NCBI GenBank assembly: GCA_016218715.1
Contig: JACRDG010000115.1
Coordinates: 1 to 64,000 of the forward strand
Direction of reading: 5' to 3'
From: Desulfomonile tiedjei
Lineage (GTDB): Bacteria > Desulfobacterota > Desulfomonilia > Desulfomonilales > Desulfomonilaceae
Length of the DNA stretch: 64,000 bases
Position numbers and translations under genes: made by a program. The notes beneath the pieces are model-generated. The model had not been told where the DNA came from. It ran no database searches and saw only the letters and a list, made by a program, of their open reading frames with translations. Positions 34,886 to 43,071 of this stretch are shown piece by piece. The first letter of the stretch is position 1; the number at the start of each line of letters is the position of its first letter.

Positions 34886-35065
34886 ATGCCGGTACCAAAG
34901 AAGCGCGTTTCCCGAACCAGAAGAGACAAACGACGAACTCACAAGAAGCTCACCCCGATTGCGGTGGTAGAGTGTCCCCAGTGCCAAGAGCCCATAATGC
35001 CTCACCGGATCTGCTCCAGTTGTGGATTCTACAAAGGCAGACAAGTTGTCGAAGGGGCAGAGTGA
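34886..35065 (+). CDS. rpmF: 50S ribosomal protein L32
   Basis: 59 residues, a short frame read by hand. It starts MPVPKKRVSRTRRDKRRTHK, and the zinc site is CPQCQEPIMPHRICSSCGFY, the canonical L32 finger with four Cys. Length is normal. It lies between yceD (227 bp upstream) and fabD (11 bp downstream), the conserved yceD-rpmF-fab neighbourhood. The ribosome site is weak (AAAAGGATGAGAA before the ATG). Having all four Cys marks the zinc-binding form. Confidence 0.95.
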   Translation: MPVPKKRVSRTRRDKRRTHKKLTPIAVVECPQCQEPIMPHRICSSCGFYKGRQVVEGAE

Positions 35066-35076
35066 ACCCGTAGAGC

Positions 35077-36042
35077 ATGTCAGTCACTGCACTTGCGGCC
35101 AAATACGACACGGTGGCTCTCATGTTTCCCGGCCAGGGGTCGCAGTTCTCGGGCATGGGAATGGATATCGCACGGGAGTCTGCTTCCGCGCGCACGCTCA
35201 TCGAGCGAGCGGACCGGGTACTCGGATATCCCCTGAGCCGCGTAATGGCTGGCGAGCACGGAGACGAGCTCAATCGGACGGTTCACACGCAGCCGGCCGT
35301 TTTTGTGCACTCCATGGCCCTGCTCGAGCTACTCCGGGAACGCTGCCGGTTCTCCACGGTTGTGGCGGCAGGCCACTCACTGGGGGAGTACTCAGCGCTC
35401 TGTGCTGGAGGGGCTCTCGATTTCGAGGAGGCCCTTGACGTCGTACGGACGAGGGCTCAGGCCATGGACGAGGCCCAACCGGCTGGAACGTGTGGCATGG
35501 CAGCCCTGATCGGAATCTCCAAGGAAGACACCTGCAGAATCGTGGACGACTGCCGAGAAGACCAAATATTGGAGGCCGCGAACTTCAACGCGCCCGATCA
35601 AGTGGTTGTTTCCGGACACCTCGAGGCCGTGCAACGCGTGATGGAGGCTGTGAAGGGTCAGAAGAGGACTCGTGCGGTGATGCTGCCGGTTTCGTCCGCG
35701 TTTCACACGAGTCTCATGGCGTCCGCGCGAGATACCCTTTCCGATCGATTGGAGAGCGCAACACTGCGGACCACGGCGTTCCCGGTGTTGTCCAACGTGA
35801 CGGCTCAGGCGTACCCCTCGTCGGTTCCCGAAGCGAAGCGCCTGTTGATGGATCAGGTGGTCCGGCCGGTTCTGTGGGAAGACTGTGTCAAGACCATGAT
35901 TCAGAGCGGCGCGGAGGTGTTCCTCGAGATCGGGCCTGGAAAAGTGCTTACCGGCCTGCTCAGGCGCATCGACCGCACGGTGCACACCATAAGCATTTCC
36001 GACCTGGAGTCCATGAGCTCCCTGGACGGGACAAACTCATGA
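35077..36042 (+). CDS. fabD: Malonyl CoA-acyl carrier protein transacylase
   Basis: 321 residues. It moves malonyl from CoA to ACP for fatty acid synthesis. Visible are MFPGQGSQFSGMGMDIARES at the start, the nucleophile GHSLGEYSALCAGGAL, and the catalytic His in PVSSAFHTSLM. It lies 11 bp after rpmF; plsX and fabH, which usually sit between rpmF and fabD, are absent. Its TGA overlaps the fabG ATG. Confidence 0.95.
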   Translation: MSVTALAAKYDTVALMFPGQGSQFSGMGMDIARESASARTLIERADRVLGYPLSRVMAGEHGDELNRTVHTQPAVFVHSMALLELLRERCRFSTVVAAGHSLGEYSALCAGGALDFEEALDVVRTRAQAMDEAQPAGTCGMAALIGISKEDTCRIVDDCREDQILEAANFNAPDQVVVSGHLEAVQRVMEAVKGQKRTRAVMLPVSSAFHTSLMASARDTLSDRLESATLRTTAFPVLSNVTAQAYPSSVPEAKRLLMDQVVRPVLWEDCVKTMIQSGAEVFLEIGPGKVLTGLLRRIDRTVHTISISDLESMSSLDGTNS

Positions 36043-36806
36043 AAGAGGACCTCTCGTCGCTGATCTCTCTCGAGGGGGAGACGGCTCTGGTCACCGGCGG
36101 CGCGGGGGGAATTGGCCGAGCGATCTGCCTGACTCTAGCCCAAGCGGGCGCTTTCGTGATAGTGAATTACCGAAGGGACGAAGAGGGAGCCCAGGCCACG
36201 GTCGCAGCGATCCGTGACGCGGGAGCCACAGGACGGCTCGTGCGCTTCGACGTCTCCGACGCGACCGCGGTGGAAGGCGGGGTGGCCGAGATTGCCGCGG
36301 AACGGAAAAGAATAGACATCCTCGTGAACAACGCAGGAATCGCCCGGGACGGACTGGTCGGCAGGATGAAGGACGCGGACTGGAACGAGGTGCTCACGAC
36401 CAATTTGACCGGCGCATTCCATCTGAGCCGGACCTTGAGCAAGCACATGGTCCGAAATCGAAAGGGCCGCATCGTCAATGTGGCATCGACCGCGGGAGAA
36501 TCCGGCAATGCCGGCCAAGCCAATTACTCTGCGGCCAAGGCCGGGCTCATCGGGTTGACCAAAGCGCTCGCGCGCGAGTTGGCCCCGCGCAATATTCTCG
36601 TGAATGCGGTCTCTCCCGGGCTCATTGCCCGTGGGATGAGCGAAAAACTCGCGGAGGATCAGTTAGAGGCCATACGCGGGCACATTCCGCTTCGCAGGAT
36701 CGGAACCCCCGAGGAAGTGGCTGCCGCGGTACTCTTCTTGTGTTCCCGGATGTCGGAATACGTTACAGGCCAGGTAATCCGGGTCAACGGCGGCCTGTAC
36801 ATGTGA
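36039..36806 (+). CDS. fabG: 3-oxoacyl-[acyl-carrier-protein] reductase
   Basis: 255 residues from ATG 36039 (ATGA overlap with fabD). Short-chain dehydrogenase motifs are complete: TGGAGGIGRAI for NADPH, NNAGIARDGL, the catalytic Ser in NVASTAGESG, and Tyr/Lys in NYSAAKAGL. It reduces beta-ketoacyl-ACP in chain elongation. The frame extends back to 35490, inside fabD, but only the portion from 36039 resembles the family. Confidence 0.95.
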   Translation: MKEDLSSLISLEGETALVTGGAGGIGRAICLTLAQAGAFVIVNYRRDEEGAQATVAAIRDAGATGRLVRFDVSDATAVEGGVAEIAAERKRIDILVNNAGIARDGLVGRMKDADWNEVLTTNLTGAFHLSRTLSKHMVRNRKGRIVNVASTAGESGNAGQANYSAAKAGLIGLTKALARELAPRNILVNAVSPGLIARGMSEKLAEDQLEAIRGHIPLRRIGTPEEVAAAVLFLCSRMSEYVTGQVIRVNGGLYM

Positions 36807-36914
36807 CAGGCACGTCGCGTGTCCGGCCGTCACGACAGCCGGCAACCTCGCGGTCGCGTGAGTGAGAAGCATTGAAGAGGGCTTTTGTTGTACTAACCAG
36901 GGAGGATAGCCAAG

Positions 36915-37160
36915 ATGGACGATCTGGAAAAGAGAGTCGTGGATCTCGTCGCAGAAGTGCTCGTGGACGTCAAGAAAGAGAATATCCAGTTGAATTCGAA
37001 GATCATGGAAGACCTGGGAGCGGAATCCCTGGACATCTATGACATGATCGCGCTCCTGGAAGACGAGTTTAGCCTGGAAATCACTGATGAACAGGTCGAA
37101 AAGATCCAGACGGTTCAGGATGTGGCCGACTTCATCAGGGAGCACCGGAAGGCTTCGTAG
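36915..37160 (+). CDS. acpP: Acyl carrier protein
   Basis: 81 residues, acidic. The phosphopantetheine Ser is in LGAESLDIYDMIALLEDEF (about residue 39). The usual DSL is ESL here, a tolerated change. The ATG has AGGGAGGATAGCC upstream. It lies between fabG and fabF as in most bacteria. Confidence 0.95.
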   Translation: MDDLEKRVVDLVAEVLVDVKKENIQLNSKIMEDLGAESLDIYDMIALLEDEFSLEITDEQVEKIQTVQDVADFIREHRKAS

Positions 37161-37196
37161 ATTTCTCGGCCGGAAACCAGCCCAGCGGAGGAGACC

Positions 37197-38438
37197 GTGC
37201 AACACAAGGTCGTTATTACCGGCATGGGGATGGTCACTTGCCTGGCCACCGGCGTGGCCGCCAACTGGGAGGCCGTTACTGCCGGGCGCTCAGGAATTGG
37301 TCCCATAACCCTCTTTGACGCATCGAGATTCGCGACGCGCATAGCCGGAGAGGTCAAAGCGGACTTCGATCCTGTGGGCCACGTTTCGCAGAAAGAACTG
37401 CGCCGCATGGATCGATTCCAGCAGTTCGCGCTGGTGGCTGCAGGCGAAGCCATGCAGGAATCGGGTTTGACCTGGCCGCCGGAACATCCTTATCGCTGGG
37501 GCGTAGTACTCGGGTCCGGAATGGGCGGGCTGGAAACCATCGAAAATGCGGTAGCAAGCTGCATCTCCAAGGGGCCCAGGTCAATCCATCCGCTGGTGAT
37601 TCCCAAGGCTGTGATCAATTTGGGCGCGGCCATGCTCTCGATCAAGTACGGGTTCAAGGGACCCAACATGGGCATAGTCAACGCGTGCACGTCGGGAACC
37701 TCGGCGATTGGAGAAGCATTCAGGTTTGTCCGCGAAGGGCGTGCGGACGTCGTGTTGACCGGCGGTTCTGAAGCAGTGGTCACCAAGCTGTCCGTGTCCG
37801 CTTTCAACGCGCTCAGGGCGCTCTCCACCCGAAACGACGAGCCCGAGAAGGCATCCCGCCCCTTTGACCGTGACCGGGACGGCTTTGTTATTTCTGAAGG
37901 CGCGGGTATACTTGTGCTGGAATCCGAGGAGCACGCGATCCAAAGGGGAGCGGAGATCCATGGCGTAATCGCAGGATACGGCGCGACAGACGACGCGTAT
38001 CACTTCGTGATGCCCGATCCGGACGGTGAGGGCGCGTATTGGGCCATGCGGTACGCTCTCGAGGATGCAGCCGTAGATCCTTCACTGATCGAGTACATCA
38101 ATGCCCACGGCACGTCCACCGATCTGAACGACAAGATGGAGACCTTAGCCATCAAGAAACTCTTCAATAGGGCCGCACAAAAGGTCTCGATCAGCTCCAC
38201 TAAGTCGATGACCGGACACATGATCGGAGCCGCCGGAGCGGTGGAGGCGATTTTCTCGGTCATGGCCCTGAAGACCGGTGTCATTCCGCCCACGATCAAC
38301 CTGGACAATCCGGACCCGGAATGCGATCTGGATTACACCCCTAACAAAGCCGCATCGAGAGAGGTACGATGGGCACTCTCGAACAGCTTTGCTTTCGGGG
38401 GACAGAATGCGAGTCTCGTGCTCCAGCGGCACGGATAA
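37197..38438 (+). CDS. fabF: 3-oxoacyl-[acyl-carrier-protein] synthase II
   Basis: 413 residues from GTG 37197 with GGAGGAGACC just upstream. KASII motifs: the catalytic Cys in VNACTSGTSAIGEAF, and the two His in INAHGTSTDLND and TGHMIGAAGAVEA. It condenses malonyl-ACP with acyl-ACP and tunes membrane fluidity by temperature in model bacteria. It is 36 bp after acpP. In the absence of a nearby fabH the initiating KASIII must be elsewhere. Confidence 0.95.
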   Translation: MQHKVVITGMGMVTCLATGVAANWEAVTAGRSGIGPITLFDASRFATRIAGEVKADFDPVGHVSQKELRRMDRFQQFALVAAGEAMQESGLTWPPEHPYRWGVVLGSGMGGLETIENAVASCISKGPRSIHPLVIPKAVINLGAAMLSIKYGFKGPNMGIVNACTSGTSAIGEAFRFVREGRADVVLTGGSEAVVTKLSVSAFNALRALSTRNDEPEKASRPFDRDRDGFVISEGAGILVLESEEHAIQRGAEIHGVIAGYGATDDAYHFVMPDPDGEGAYWAMRYALEDAAVDPSLIEYINAHGTSTDLNDKMETLAIKKLFNRAAQKVSISSTKSMTGHMIGAAGAVEAIFSVMALKTGVIPPTINLDNPDPECDLDYTPNKAASREVRWALSNSFAFGGQNASLVLQRHG

Positions 38439-38671
38439 TTGCCGACTGCTGGGGACTTCGCATCGCCCGAGACAAACCGTGGCCGGCCGCGATCCTGGAA
38501 TTCGAGAGCCGAAAATGAGGATTCGGCCGAATGGTTCTCCTGCTCGACACGTGCTCTCGGTTCAACAAACCCCAGAGGCGAGGCGAACCCCAACCGATCA
38601 CAGGTGACCCGTTCATCTTTGCGTTGAAGATGTAACCTAATCTGACTTGCTCACTGGAACGAAAGAAGACG

Positions 38672-39931
38672 ATGACCCCCCTTGAACGTAACGATCCAGA
38701 AATCTTCCAAATTATCATGCGAGAGAAAGAGCGACAGCAGCATCGCCTCGAATTGATCGCCTCGGAGAATTTTACCTCCCGTGCCGTAGTGGAGGCCCAG
38801 GGTAGTATCCTGACCAACAAGTATGCGGAAGGCTATCCGGGAAAGCGCTATTACGGGGGCTGCGTCAACGTCGACGTGGTGGAGGAGCTCGCCCGCAAAC
38901 GGGCCCGCGAGCTGTTCCATGCGGAACACGTGAATGTCCAACCGCACTCGGGAACTCAGGCCAACATGGCGGTCTATTTCTCCGTCATGATTCCCGGGCA
39001 AACTTATCTGGGTATGGATCTTGCCCACGGCGGCCACTTGTCCATGGGGCATCCGAAAAACTTTTCCGGAAAGATCTACCGAGTCGTCCCGTATTCCGTG
39101 CGACCCGATAACCACCGGATCGATTACGACATGGTTCGAGACCTCGCGCGGCAGCATCGCCCGCGAATGATCATTGCCGGGGCAAGCGCGTATCCGAGGA
39201 TAATTGACTTCAAGGCCTTCGCGGAGATTGCCCGCGAAGTGGAAGCAGTTCTCATGACGGACATCGCGCACATTGCAGGGCTGGTAGTTGCGGGGCTTCA
39301 CCCCTCACCCGTGCCGGACGCGGATTTTGTCACGACCACGACCCACAAGACCCTTCGCGGCCCGCGGGGCGGCATGGTGATGTGCAAGAAGGAATGGGCA
39401 GCCACCCTGGACTCATGTATCTTCCCCGGAATACAGGGCGGCCCTCTCATGCACGTCATCGCTGCGAAGGCAGTCGCTCTGGCCGAAGCGGCCACCGAGG
39501 AGTTCCGGGATTACCAGCGCAGGACCGTGGCCAACGCCCAAGCGCTCGCTGACGCGCTCATGGAACACTCCTTTACGTTGATATCCGGCGGCACAGACAA
39601 TCACCTGGTGCTCGTTGACCTCTCAGACAAGGGCATAAACGGAGCGGAAGCCCAGAACCTGCTCGAAGAGGCCGGGATAACGGTGAACAAGAACTCGATC
39701 CCCTTCGATCCGCTTCCGCCGGCCAAGGCGTCAGGAATACGCATCGGAACCCCCGCGGTGACCACGCGGTTCATGGGACCGGATCAGATGCGGCTTATTG
39801 CAGCCTTCATCGCAAGAGTCTTGACAAACCGCGGAAATGACCAGATTATCGCCGAAGTCAAGGGTCAGGTCCGGGAGTTGTGCGACCAGTTTCCCTTGTA
39901 TCTCGATTCCGGCGACGGTGATAACCGATGA
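38672..39931 (+). CDS. glyA: Serine hydroxymethyltransferase
   Basis: 419 residues. This PLP enzyme makes glycine and methylene-THF from serine. Motifs: [45 protein letters not shown], and the PLP-lysine region [16 protein letters not shown]. It lies 233 bp after fabF, a common order in Desulfobacterota. Its stop overlaps the next gene by 4 bp. Confidence 0.96.
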   Translation: MTPLERNDPEIFQIIMREKERQQHRLELIASENFTSRAVVEAQGSILTNKYAEGYPGKRYYGGCVNVDVVEELARKRARELFHAEHVNVQPHSGTQANMAVYFSVMIPGQTYLGMDLAHGGHLSMGHPKNFSGKIYRVVPYSVRPDNHRIDYDMVRDLARQHRPRMIIAGASAYPRIIDFKAFAEIAREVEAVLMTDIAHIAGLVVAGLHPSPVPDADFVTTTTHKTLRGPRGGMVMCKKEWAATLDSCIFPGIQGGPLMHVIAAKAVALAEAATEEFRDYQRRTVANAQALADALMEHSFTLISGGTDNHLVLVDLSDKGINGAEAQNLLEEAGITVNKNSIPFDPLPPAKASGIRIGTPAVTTRFMGPDQMRLIAAFIARVLTNRGNDQIIAEVKGQVRELCDQFPLYLDSGDGDNR

Positions 39932-40398
39932 TAGACTTCACGCGGTTGACCGCCTTGTGGTGTCCCGAAAGGCGGTTTGACTTAGATTTTCCCCTTCCCA
40001 TGTGGTTCGCCGGTCTGTGGTTCTATCTGAAGGGCTTCCTCTACCTGTGCTACGTGTGGATGGCCGGCATGGACCCGGCGCCTTACCCCACCGCGGTCAT
40101 TGTCGAGACGGTCTACTTCGGAGTGACGATCGTTCCGTCGTTGTTGCTCGGCCTGGCCATGTGGAACGACAAGAAGCGGTTTGTCGTTCCCGCGCTCGTC
40201 TTTCTCGGCATCGACACGCCGGTCCTGTTCTTCCACGTGCTTCGGCTGGCCGAAGCAGGCTTTCTCGCGTCAGACCTGACCCGGGTAATGGAAATCGGCG
40301 CGCTGATCCTCAATGCCATCGCGTTCGGCTGGCTGATCGGGTACCTCACGGCCTACAAAGCCAAAGCTGTCCGAAACATGAAAACCAACCCCAAATAG
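39928..40398 (+). CDS. Membrane protein of unknown function
   Basis: 156 residues with four predicted membrane helices, at about 22-45, 58-80, 87-108 and 123-146 (for example [18 protein letters not shown]). It is coupled to glyA by an ATGA overlap and so is probably cotranscribed. Family not recognised. Last gene before the accessory islet. Confidence 0.8.
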   Translation: MIDFTRLTALWCPERRFDLDFPLPMWFAGLWFYLKGFLYLCYVWMAGMDPAPYPTAVIVETVYFGVTIVPSLLLGLAMWNDKKRFVVPALVFLGIDTPVLFFHVLRLAEAGFLASDLTRVMEIGALILNAIAFGWLIGYLTAYKAKAVRNMKTNPK

Positions 40399-40453
40399 TC
40401 CCCCGGAACGGCAAGACATAGCAGTTCTCGAAAGTAATCACGGACTGCCTTCC

Positions 40454-40480
40454 GGGTGCCGCTGGCTTGTCCAGCAGTGC
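40454..40480 (-). repeat. Flanking repeat, left copy (inverted relative to 42925-42954)
   Basis: Read on the minus strand it is GCACTGCTGGACAAGCCAGC followed by GGCACCC. The right copy at 42925-42954 reads the same on the plus strand except for one substitution in the spacer, one near the end, and 3 extra bases. Inside each, GCTGG...CCAGC forms a hairpin. Confidence 0.65.
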
Positions 40481-40667
40481 GATCCCAATCCCAGAGAACT
40501 ATTGAGAATAACTATAGAACTGCCCTAAAGCCATTTTTCCCTAGGAAGGCGTTGCCCGGTTTAGGCATTTCCGGCCGAAGGCCTGCCCTCTCCCAGAGGG
40601 AGAAAGTCAATACTGGGGCCTGCATTCGTCCCGCTGGAGGCAACAGCGGATTTTTTCAGAATGCCTA

Positions 40668-40696
40668 TTGACAAACGCAATGTATTTTGGTATATT
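40668..40696 (+). promoter_or_regulatory. Near-consensus sigma-70 promoter
   Basis: TTGACA at 40668-40673, exactly 17 bp, TATATT at 40691-40696, in an A+T-rich stretch. This is the best promoter-like sequence in the window. The start is expected near 40703; a terminator follows within 90 bp. Confidence 0.75.
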
Positions 40697-40702
40697 ATAC
40701 TC

Positions 40703-40790
40703 AATTGTTGAAGTAACACTTGACAACGAGAACTTCAACACTCCTTTACCTCCTACAGCGCCGGGTCTGAAATGAACCCGGCTTTTTTTT
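40703..40790 (+). ncRNA. Putative small RNA with anti-Shine-Dalgarno motif
   Basis: A transcript of about 88 nt is bounded by the promoter at 40668-40696 and the terminator at 40760-40790. It holds an 8-bp inverted repeat, GTTGAAGT (40707-40714) and ACTTCAAC (40732-40739), then an unpaired segment with ACCTCCT (40748-40754), then the terminator hairpin. No reading frame of note fits. ACCTCCT is the exact complement of AGGAGGT at 40877-40883, the ribosome site of the leader ORF downstream. Alternative: an attenuated leader of the ATPase operon rather than a free sRNA. No Rfam family recognised. Confidence 0.6.
40760..40790 (+). terminator. Rho-independent terminator
   Basis: Perfect 7-bp stem GCCGGGT/ACCCGGC with a 9-nt loop, followed by eight T. 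The clearest intrinsic terminator in the window. Confidence 0.85.
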
Positions 40791-40830
40791 GCTTGAAACA
40801 CCCGTCTGTCGGCTAATTCACTCTTTTCGA

Positions 40831-40858
40831 TTGCGCGTTCGCTGAAAACACTTATGAT
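40831..40858 (+). promoter_or_regulatory. Weaker promoter for the leader-ATPase operon
   Basis: TTGCGC at 40831-40836, 16 bp, TATGAT at 40853-40858. The -10 is good and the -35 poor. It lies after the terminator and 30 bp before the leader ORF, so the ATPase could be transcribed without readthrough. Confidence 0.45.
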
Positions 40859-40887
40859 GTGGTGGGGTTGCCTGAAAGGAGGTGGCA

Positions 40888-40953
40888 ATGAGCCGCTTCG
40901 GGCCCTCAAGTCCTCTTCTATCTCATGAACCAACGAGAGAAGGTCAGCCGTGA
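40888..40953 (+). CDS. Short leader peptide overlapping the ATPase gene
   Basis: 21 codons (MSRFGPSSPLLSHEPTREGQ, then Pro, stop). The ATG has a perfect AAAGGAGGT 5 nt upstream, stronger than the site of the ATPase itself. Its TGA (40951-40953) overlaps the ATPase GTG start (40950-40952), so translation is likely to be coupled. It may be regulatory only, or a small product in its own right. Confidence 0.5.
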   Translation: MSRFGPSSPLLSHEPTREGQP

Positions 40954-42179
40954 ACGATAAGCTCATTATCCAAAAACTCGGCCCCATCAAACACCTGGAG
41001 ATCGAGCCCCGACCGCTCACCATTCTTATCGGGGAACAGGCGTCGGGCAAGTCTCTCGCAGCACAGGTGCTCTACTTCTTTAGGGGGTTGAAGACCCATC
41101 TGGCCAAGGTTTACACTGACGAGCTGGCTGCGCATAGGCGTGGTGAGGATTTAGCGGTGTCAATGGCCCTGAGCCGCCTGCGTGGGGTATCTATTGAATA
41201 TTTCGCCAATGGAACCGCTACACTCCAGTACCGTTGCAGAGGGAGCCAGAAAGAACGGCTTGCTAATTGGCAACTTAGGATTGATCCGGTTTCGCTCATG
41301 CCACGGGTTCTCAAGGAGTTGCGAAATCAGATCCGACAATGGTTTTCTCTGTGGGGCGAAGACAAAGATTCTTTAAAAGAGGTGGCCGATGTACGACAGA
41401 TCTTCATCCCGACGGAACGCTCGCTAGTCACACGTTTCGCCGGGAGTCCGCACTTGCTTTACGCCGAATCACACCCCGAGCCCTTGCGGCAGCTTGCCAC
41501 GCTCCTAGAACCGACCCAAATCGCCCGCATTTTCAGGTCCTTTATCGAAGGAGCAGCGGAGGAAGTTCCGGAATCTAAGACAGATCCTTGGACAGCGTTC
41601 GGCTGGTTGACCGACTGCGAGCGGAAAGCCCTTGGAGGAGAGGCAGTGCCGGAATTTTCGGGCCGTGTGCCGCACTGGGAATGGCGACTCGATCAGGCCG
41701 GCGACGGCGAGGCTTTGCCCATGAGCGCCACATCCTCCGGCCAAATGGAGACTTGGCCCTTCTTCGCCATTGCCCGCTGTTACGGAGCTCTATCCAGGAG
41801 AAGCCTCGATTTCTATTTCGAGGAGCCCGAAACCCATCTGCATCCAAGTGCCCAAGTCGAGGTAATGAAGGCGGTTGCTTATCTGATCAACAGGAAAGCC
41901 CACTCCTTTTTCATCACCACCCACTCACCCTATCTACTGTACGTGGTGAACAACATGATTCAGCGCCACGTCTCGTTCAAGGGAAAAATTCCCGAAGGTG
42001 AGGAACGGTGGCTCGATCCGAGCAAGGTGGCGGCCTACCGCTTGCGGCAGACCGCCGAACCCGCGGTGCAGGACATAGTCGATCGAAATGACACCCAGCT
42101 CATCGACGCGGAGGAATTGGAATCCGTGGCGAATGAGTTGGGCGGCGAATTCAACAAATTGCTCTACGGCATGGAGTAG
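40950..42179 (+). CDS. AAA/ABC-type ATPase (OLD/AAA_21-like)
   Basis: 409 residues from GTG 40950. Walker A GEQASGKS at 28-35; an ABC-like signature in SATSSGQMETWP near 260; Walker B LDFYFEEPETHLHP near 286-299; and a switch His in FFITTHSPYLLYV near 325. The EEPExHLHP form places it with the AAA_15/AAA_21 ATPases of the SMC/Rad50/OLD clan, many of which serve in phage defence with a separate or fused nuclease. No TOPRIM domain is fused; the C-terminal 70 residues are unassigned. It is followed 5 bp later by a small nuclease-like gene. It sits in a clearly accessory position between housekeeping blocks. Confidence 0.88.
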   Translation: MNDKLIIQKLGPIKHLEIEPRPLTILIGEQASGKSLAAQVLYFFRGLKTHLAKVYTDELAAHRRGEDLAVSMALSRLRGVSIEYFANGTATLQYRCRGSQKERLANWQLRIDPVSLMPRVLKELRNQIRQWFSLWGEDKDSLKEVADVRQIFIPTERSLVTRFAGSPHLLYAESHPEPLRQLATLLEPTQIARIFRSFIEGAAEEVPESKTDPWTAFGWLTDCERKALGGEAVPEFSGRVPHWEWRLDQAGDGEALPMSATSSGQMETWPFFAIARCYGALSRRSLDFYFEEPETHLHPSAQVEVMKAVAYLINRKAHSFFITTHSPYLLYVVNNMIQRHVSFKGKIPEGEERWLDPSKVAAYRLRQTAEPAVQDIVDRNDTQLIDAEELESVANELGGEFNKLLYGME

Positions 42180-42184
42180 TGGCA

Positions 42185-42724
42185 ATGCAACGACTGCGCG
42201 AAGCATTAGTGAAGACTATCCCGGCGGAATGCTTTGTCAACGGCTCCAGCATTTCGGAGAGCGGCCGGTCTTTCAGCATCAAGCTTGCTCGCGATGAACA
42301 AGTATTGGCGGCCAAGCTGGATCATCCTGCCATGAACTGGCCCGAAAGCCAGAAGGTATGCGATGCTGTTTTTCTCTGCTGTCTTCCGGATCGAGATGAG
42401 TTGCTGGTGGCACTGGTGGAACTCAAAGGCACAGACGTCAGAGACGCCAGGAAGCAGATTGAAGCAACGAGTCGGGCTCTTTGCAACCGACAGAAAGCCC
42501 TGAAGCAGGCCCACACACAGCCTGTCAAGGCTGCTGTGCAGTTGTTAGGAAAGATGGGCCATGGAAAAGGGGTGTTGGGCGTTATCGTAAGTGCCGTAGG
42601 CTTGCCCCTCGATTACAAAGAGAGGGCCAAAATCTGGAAGAACTACAAGATAATCTTCTGGACAAAGAGTGGGCAGGCACGCGAGATGAGCTGCCGGGAA
42701 CTGGCCGGTAAGTTTCGCGGCTGA
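42185..42724 (+). CDS. Small protein with PD-(D/E)XK-like pattern, ATPase partner
   Basis: 179 residues from ATG 42185 (GGAG 8 nt upstream; GTG 42179, overlapping the ATPase stop by 1 nt, is the other option). The sequence CDAVFLCC...LVALVELKGTD gives Asp60, then Glu79-x-Lys81 at the end of a beta-strand, followed by a helix with Gln (DARKQIEATSRAL). This is the arrangement of PD-(D/E)XK nucleases. The rest has no recognised domain. No signal peptide. The nuclease call is inference from the pattern and from pairing with an OLD-like ATPase; it could be an inactive or different fold. Confidence 0.65.
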   Translation: MQRLREALVKTIPAECFVNGSSISESGRSFSIKLARDEQVLAAKLDHPAMNWPESQKVCDAVFLCCLPDRDELLVALVELKGTDVRDARKQIEATSRALCNRQKALKQAHTQPVKAAVQLLGKMGHGKGVLGVIVSAVGLPLDYKERAKIWKNYKIIFWTKSGQAREMSCRELAGKFRG

Positions 42725-42784
42725 GACATCTCGCCACCGATTCAACACGCTTTGGCACTTCCTCGTGGCAATTGAAAGAGGTCC

Positions 42785-42869
42785 CGTAGGATGTGGCGAG
42801 CGCAGCGAACCGCATCTGCCCAGACGGAACCTCGAACGATGCGGTTCCCGTTGGTCGCCGCATCCTACG
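42785..42869. repeat. 85-bp palindromic intergenic element
   Basis: The outer arms CGTAGGATG[T/C]GGCGA match at 14 of 15 positions. The inner arms AACCGCATC/GATGCGGTT match at 9 of 9. The whole can fold as one long hairpin with internal loops. Similar GGATGCGG...CCGCATCC elements are dispersed in many proteobacterial genomes (recollection). Confidence 0.65.
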
Positions 42870-42924
42870 CGTGCTTCCTGAAAAGCTGCTGCGTCCATGG
42901 AGAGACGAGATCTCGAAATGAGGA

Positions 42925-42954
42925 GCACTGCTGGGCAAGCCAGCAGTGGCATCC
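42925..42954 (+). repeat. Flanking repeat, right copy
   Basis: GCACTGCTGGGCAAGCCAGC then AGTGGCATCC. It is an inverted copy of 40454-40480. The two copies enclose the sRNA, leader, ATPase and nuclease-like gene. Confidence 0.65.
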
Positions 42955-43071
42955 AGCGAAGGTGTGGCGGCACACGCTCTTCAGACATAGCCAGAACGCA
43001 GAACGGCCGGCCCGTGCTTCGAGCCGACCCGCTGCAATGGATGAGCGTACGGGGGAAAGTGCGGTCAGCCG

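Noticed and set aside
35490-36038. Long N-terminal extension of FabG
   Set aside because: It lies wholly inside fabD in another frame; the SDR fold begins at 36039.
40703-40739. Type III toxin-antitoxin style RNA repeats
   Set aside because: Only one inverted repeat is present, not tandem direct repeats, and the downstream gene is an ATPase, not a ToxN-like endoribonuclease.
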